DNA of 9,026 nucleotides, taken from assembly GCA_030673955.1 (NCBI GenBank), contig DAOVBF010000026.1:1-9026 (forward strand), written 5' to 3'. Below, piece by piece: positions 5,821 to 9,026 of the stretch (positions within the stretch are counted from its first letter, which is position 1; each line of letters begins with the position of its first letter). Position numbers and translations under genes: made by a program. Origin of the DNA: Deltaproteobacteria bacterium. GTDB lineage: Bacteria > Myxococcota_A > UBA9160 > SZUA-336. The notes beneath the pieces were generated by a model. The model saw only the letters and a program-made list of their open reading frames with translations. It was not told the origin of the DNA and did not search any database.

Positions 5821-5876
5821 GGGCAATGCAAGCGATCCACCCGAAGCTCTGCATCTGACACGAGGAGCCGTCGTTC

Positions 5877-6482
5877 ATGCGGATACCCACTCGCCCAGCG
5901 CCACAGCCCTCCGCGGCTCGGATCGAGTTCCTGAAGGGCTTCCTGCGCAATCCCAAAGAAGTGGGATCCCTGATCCCCAGCTCGCGCTTTCTCATGCGGC
6001 GCATCCTCGAGTGCGGGGATTTCACGAAGGCGAGCGTTGTCGTCGAGCTGGGCCCCGGAACGGGTGTATTAACGCGCGAAATTCTGCGGCGCATGCGGCC
6101 GGACGGAAAGCTCGTCGCCGTGGAGATCAATCCCACCTTCGTGGAGATGCTGCGCCGCGCCTACCGGGATCCACGTCTCTTTCTGTATGAGGGCAGCGCG
6201 GCGGATCTCGAGAAGGCGTTGATCGAGGCCGGCGTTGCGAGAGCAGATCTGGTCGTCTCGGGGATTCCCTTCTCGACGCTGGCGCGCCGGACGAGAGAGG
6301 CCACGCTCGAGGCAGCGCGGCGCGTGCTGCGCCCCGGCGGCCACTTCCTCGCTTACCAGTTCCGGAGCCATGTACGTCGCTTCGCGGACCTGGTCTTCGG
6401 TCCCGGCGTGACGCATCGCGAGTTCTGGAACCTGCCACCGATGCGCATCTATGTCTGGCGGAGGCCCGCAAGCGACGAGTGA
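5877..6482 (+). CDS. SAM-dependent methyltransferase, phospholipid N-methyltransferase (PmtA)-like
   Basis: A 201-aa class I methyltransferase, the usual length for PmtA/COG3963. The N-terminal FLKGFLRNPKEVGSLIPSS (18-36) matches the amphipathic 'W/FLR.P..VG...PSS' segment that lets PmtA enzymes bind the membrane. Motif I is ELGPGTG (57-63), the acidic residue ending strand 2 is E83 in VEIN (82-85), and motif IV is SGIPFS (128-133). Known members methylate phosphatidylethanolamine stepwise to phosphatidylcholine at the inner face of the cytoplasmic membrane, using SAM. The broader family also includes rRNA-dimethylase-like proteins, so the substrate is inferred. The ATG at 5877 has GAGGAG nine bases upstream. 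It has its own promoter (5774-5801) and a 70-base leader with a palindrome. Confidence 0.85.
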   Translation: MRIPTRPAPQPSAARIEFLKGFLRNPKEVGSLIPSSRFLMRRILECGDFTKASVVVELGPGTGVLTREILRRMRPDGKLVAVEINPTFVEMLRRAYRDPRLFLYEGSAADLEKALIEAGVARADLVVSGIPFSTLARRTREATLEAARRVLRPGGHFLAYQFRSHVRRFADLVFGPGVTHREFWNLPPMRIYVWRRPASDE

Positions 6483-6686
6483 GGATCCGTTTTCCGAGCG
6501 GGCCCGATCGCATCGAAGGGGGCTGTAGCTCCCGCCAGATGTAGGGATTTCCCCAGATCCGATATCGGCTGCCGACCACTCGCAGGGTCTGGGAACGTGT
6601 GCTCGGCTTCCTCCATCGACACTGCGACGCGTAAACGCGCCGGGTTTCGGCTCAAGCGGCGCCCTCCTCGCGCCGCTGCCTAAAGC
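6483..6686. other. 204-bp intergenic region with several small palindromes
   Basis: No convincing gene lies here. It holds a short hairpin (GGGGGC 6518-6523 with GCTCCC 6528-6533, one G-T pair, no T-tract), a perfect 10-bp palindrome CCGATATCGG (6559-6568), a 5+2+5 palindrome CGCGT-AA-ACGCG (6628-6639), and an 8-bp hairpin directly before the next start (6655-6677). I see no good sigma70 promoter for the HDOD gene, although the region must contain one if the gene is not read through from upstream. Confidence 0.5.
6655..6677. other. 8-bp hairpin in the ribosome-binding position of the HDOD gene
   Basis: AGCGGCGC (6655-6662) and GCGCCGCT (6670-6677) form a perfect 8-bp stem with the loop CCTCCTC. 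It ends nine bases before the ATG at 6687, exactly where a Shine-Dalgarno would be expected, and none is present. The loop equals the anti-Shine-Dalgarno sequence; on the opposite strand it reads GAGGAGG. It could limit translation of the HDOD gene, or be a GC-rich coincidence. Confidence 0.4.
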
Positions 6687-7769
6687 ATGAGCTGGCTCTT
6701 CCCATGGCGCCGACGCAGGCAACCGCCGGAGAAAGTGCGACCAGATATCAGGCAGGCGGCCCCCGAGCCTGCGACAGAGACGTCAGGTGAGCTCTTTCTG
6801 GACGCTGAGGCTGCGCAGCGTCCGATCGACCTGAGCGGTGAGCTCGAGGCGGGCGCGCCGCCCCCGGACCGCGGGCGGGCGCTTCAGGCGGAGGTCGAAG
6901 GGCTGCTGGCGAAATCCACGGGCGTGGCGGAGCGGGCCCTCCTCACGGAGCTCCGGCGGGGTCTACGGCGCGGCGGCCTGCAGCTGCCGCCCATGCCGCA
7001 GGTGATCCTCCGCGTGCACCGGCTGATCAGCTCCGGCGATTTCAACATGCAGGACGTGGCCCGGCAGATCGAGCTGGATCCCGCTCTGGCCACCAAGATG
7101 GTGGGGATTGCGAACAGCCCCTTCTATGCGGGCATGGAGCCCGCGCAATCGGTACGCGACTCAATCGTGCGGATCGGCATGCTCGAGACGCGCAACATCC
7201 TGATGGCCATCATGATGCACTCGCGTGTGTTTCGTGTGCCGGGCTTCGAGGAGCTGACGCAGGAGCTGTGGGAACACGCCCTGGCTGCGTCGGTCACCAC
7301 CCGGTCGCTGGCAGCGCAGGTCGGGACCGACCCGGAGCTGGCGTTCCTGGCAGGCCTGGTTCACGATGTGGGCAGGGCGGTGATTCTGTCCTGTGCCGGG
7401 GATGTCCGGCGCCATTCCCGCGGGCAGCTGCAGCCCGATCCCCTGGTCCTCGAGGGGGTCATGGAGTTTCTCCACGCCCAGCTGGGCGCGATCGTCACAG
7501 ACTCCTGGCACCTCGGAGAAGACCTGGCAACGGCTATCGTGCACCATCACGACCCCGCCGGTGCGCCCGAACCAGTGCGTCGTTTCGCCTCGCTGCTGGC
7601 CGTCGGTGACGAGCTGGCCAAGCAGCTCCTGAGGAGCCGGGAGGAGGGCCCGCCAGACGAGGAAATCCTCGCCGCCCGCATCGCGCTGCTCGGGCTGCCG
7701 CCGGAGCTTGCAGGCGACATCTTCGCGGAGGCCAGCGAGGAGTTCGAGGAGCTCGGTAAAGTCCTGTAG
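6687..7769 (+). CDS. HDOD-domain signalling protein
   Basis: A 360-aa cytoplasmic protein with one HDOD domain (about residues 92-310), a family linked to c-di-GMP-type and stress signalling, chemotaxis and DNA-damage control. The domain opens typically with LQLPPMPQVILRVHRLI (98-114), then IELDPALATKMVGIANSPFY (128-147), and VRDSIVRIGM (156-165). Potential HD-type metal ligands are present: H197 in WEHAL, H226-D227 in GLVHDVGR, H263, H286-H288 and D308. Many HDOD domains have lost part of this set. The first ~90 residues are charged and proline/glutamate-rich, probably a disordered tail starting MSWLFPWRRRR. The start lacks a Shine-Dalgarno; I kept it because the next usable Met would cut into the domain. 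It stands 16 nt before the cstA-like gene and is probably co-transcribed. No GGDEF, EAL or receiver domain is attached, so its input is unknown. Confidence 0.9.
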   Translation: MSWLFPWRRRRQPPEKVRPDIRQAAPEPATETSGELFLDAEAAQRPIDLSGELEAGAPPPDRGRALQAEVEGLLAKSTGVAERALLTELRRGLRRGGLQLPPMPQVILRVHRLISSGDFNMQDVARQIELDPALATKMVGIANSPFYAGMEPAQSVRDSIVRIGMLETRNILMAIMMHSRVFRVPGFEELTQELWEHALAASVTTRSLAAQVGTDPELAFLAGLVHDVGRAVILSCAGDVRRHSRGQLQPDPLVLEGVMEFLHAQLGAIVTDSWHLGEDLATAIVHHHDPAGAPEPVRRFASLLAVGDELAKQLLRSREEGPPDEEILAARIALLGLPPELAGDIFAEASEEFEELGKVL

Positions 7770-7785
7770 TCTCCTAAGCCCCCCG

Positions 7786-9026
7786 ATGAACGCCGCGCTA
7801 ATCGCCGTCATCGTCATCGCCCTGTACCTGCTCGCCTATCGCTATTACTCGCGCTTTCTATCGGAACGCGTCTTCGGGTTGAGTCCGGACGAGCCGGTTC
7901 CCGCGCGTCAGCTCGAGGACGGCGTCGACTTCGTCCCCACCCGGGCGCACGTGCTCTGGGGACACCACTACACGTCGATCGCCGGGGCGGCCCCCATCGT
8001 CGGTCCAGCGCTGGCGGTGATCTGGGGCTGGGTGCCCGCGCTGCTCTGGGTGGTCCTCGGCACGATCCTTATGGGCGCGGTGCACGACTTCTCCGCGCTC
8101 GTGATCAGCCTGCGCAATCGCGGACGCTCGATCGGGGAGATCGCGGGCACCGTGATCAACCCACGCGTGCGCATCCTCTTTCTTTTGATCATCTCGTTCT
8201 TGATCTGGATCGTGCTCGCGGTCTTCGCGTTCATCATCGGGACACTCTTCGTCAGCTATCCCTCGTCGGTGTTTCCGATCAACGTCCAGATCATCGTGGC
8301 GCTCCTCCTGGGCTGGGGCGTCTATCGCCTCCGAATGAGGATCTTGCCCGTGTCGATTGCGGGCTACGTGGTGCTGCTGATTGCGGTGTTCTACGGCCAG
8401 GCGTTCGCGGACGCCGTGCCGGCCCTCACCCGGATCTCGGTGGGCACCTGGGTTTGGCTGCTGATGCTCTACTCGTTCGTCGCATCGGTGCTTCCGGTCT
8501 GGCTCTTGCTGCAGCCGCGCGACTATCTCAACTCCCATCAGCTCATCACGGGGCTCACGCTGCTTTTCATCGGGCTCCTGCTGCTGCGGCCGGAGATTCA
8601 GGCCCCGGCGCTCAACCCTAGCCCCGAGGGTGCCCCCCCGCTGCTGCCCTTCCTCTTTATCACCATCGCGTGCGGCGCGATCTCCGGCTTCCATGGCCTC
8701 GTCGCGTCGGGCACGACCTCGAAGCAGGTCTACTGCATGACCGATGCGAGACCGATCGGCTACGGGGGCATGCTGGGCGAGGGAACGCTCGCGCTGATGG
8801 CGGTGCTGGCCGCGACGGCGGGCTTCGCCAGCTCCGGCGAGTGGTTCGCTCACTACCAGAGCTGGACGGCGGCCTCGGGCCTCGCCCCCAAGCTCCAGGC
8901 GTTCGTGAACGGCTCGGCCCGGTTCTTGGCCGAGCTCGGTATCGCGGCGGAGCTGGGGCGGACCTTCATCGCGGTCATGGTCATCGCCTTTGCCGCCACC
9001 TCCCTCGATACGGGCGCGCGCATTCA
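7786..9026 (+). CDS. cstA: CstA-family carbon starvation / pyruvate transporter, 3' end beyond window
   Basis: A polytopic inner-membrane transporter of the CstA/BtsT family (peptide or pyruvate uptake, probably proton-coupled). The 413 codons present cover the N-terminal CstA domain. An N-terminal helix (1-22) is followed by the signature VPTRAHVLWGHHYTSIAGAA (50-69), IVGPALAVIWGWVPALLW (71-88), GAVHDFSALVISLRNRGRSI (97-116), a run of helices at 129-155, 166-206 and 221-242, QPRDYLNS (243-250), and SGFHGLVASGTTSKQ (300-314). It ends at the conserved TSLDTGARI on the window edge. E. coli CstA is 701 aa; many relatives are 480-600, so between a tenth and two fifths may be missing. ATG 7786 is 16 nt after the HDOD stop and has no Shine-Dalgarno, so translation may be coupled to the upstream gene. 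A long open frame on the opposite strand (7858-8853) is a shadow. Confidence 0.93.
   Translation, partial: MNAALIAVIVIALYLLAYRYYSRFLSERVFGLSPDEPVPARQLEDGVDFVPTRAHVLWGHHYTSIAGAAPIVGPALAVIWGWVPALLWVVLGTILMGAVHDFSALVISLRNRGRSIGEIAGTVINPRVRILFLLIISFLIWIVLAVFAFIIGTLFVSYPSSVFPINVQIIVALLLGWGVYRLRMRILPVSIAGYVVLLIAVFYGQAFADAVPALTRISVGTWVWLLMLYSFVASVLPVWLLLQPRDYLNSHQLITGLTLLFIGLLLLRPEIQAPALNPSPEGAPPLLPFLFITIACGAISGFHGLVASGTTSKQVYCMTDARPIGYGGMLGEGTLALMAVLAATAGFASSGEWFAHYQSWTAASGLAPKLQAFVNGSARFLAELGIAAELGRTFIAVMVIAFAATSLDTGARI

Noticed and set aside
6449..6655. 68-codon minus-strand frame starting with TTG after GAGGAGG
   Set aside because: Third-position GC is about 65 percent, clearly lower than the neighbouring genes appear to be; there is no recognisable motif and it overlaps the end of the methyltransferase. 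Kept only as part of the hairpin finding.
7858..8853. 331-codon minus-strand frame rich in Arg, Glu, His and Asp
   Set aside because: Antisense to the conserved CstA coding sequence; its composition is what transmembrane codons give when read on the opposite strand.

Overview
The window is GC-rich, gene-dense bacterial DNA with strongly GC-biased third codon positions. Several features point to an uncultured deltaproteobacterial-type lineage (Myxococcota, Binatota or a relative): a secreted beta-helix protein with Myxococcus-type cysteine-rich repeats (DUF4215), an HDOD protein, a PmtA-like methyltransferase and CstA. This placement is inference from gene content, not a phylogenetic result.

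Left part (1-4125, minus strand). The order in the direction of transcription is: a 735-aa secreted beta-helix/cysteine-repeat protein (4125-1918), a 119-aa exported Cys/His protein (1751-1392), and a TolC/CusC-type outer-membrane efflux factor (1317-127). The last two look like the start of a heavy-metal-type RND efflux operon that runs out of the window. The TolC-like frame is cut by an in-frame TAG, and the same frame stays open from 126 to the window edge with convincing family sequence. This is either a nonsense mutation or a base error. The Shine-Dalgarno of the TolC-like gene can pair, over 9 bp, with the last codons of the Cys/His gene, which suggests translational coupling.

Middle part (4126-5746, plus strand). 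A divergent 140-bp intergenic region carries a minus-strand promoter with a consensus -35 and a palindromic spacer, plus a GC-rich hairpin. It is followed by an SDR oxidoreductase and a FadR/GntR-type regulator that overlap by 7 nt (ATGGTGA), so they form a coupled two-gene unit. The SDR has unusual residues at two conserved sites, and the regulator contains no histidine at all, unlike metal-binding FCD regulators.

Right part (5747-9026, plus strand). A recognisable promoter followed by a perfect 16-bp palindrome precedes a phospholipid N-methyltransferase-like gene (5877-6482). A 204-bp gap with several small palindromes follows. Then come an HDOD-domain signalling protein (6687-7769) and, 16 nt later, a CstA-type carbon-starvation/pyruvate transporter (7786 to beyond the window end). 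Neither of these two starts has a Shine-Dalgarno.

The window contains no RNA genes, CRISPR arrays, insertion sequences or phage genes that I can see, and no obviously new multi-gene defence or mobile system. The least ordinary items are the interrupted TolC-like gene with its coupling structure, the apparently duplicated C-terminal module of the 735-aa protein, and the palindrome-bearing promoters.
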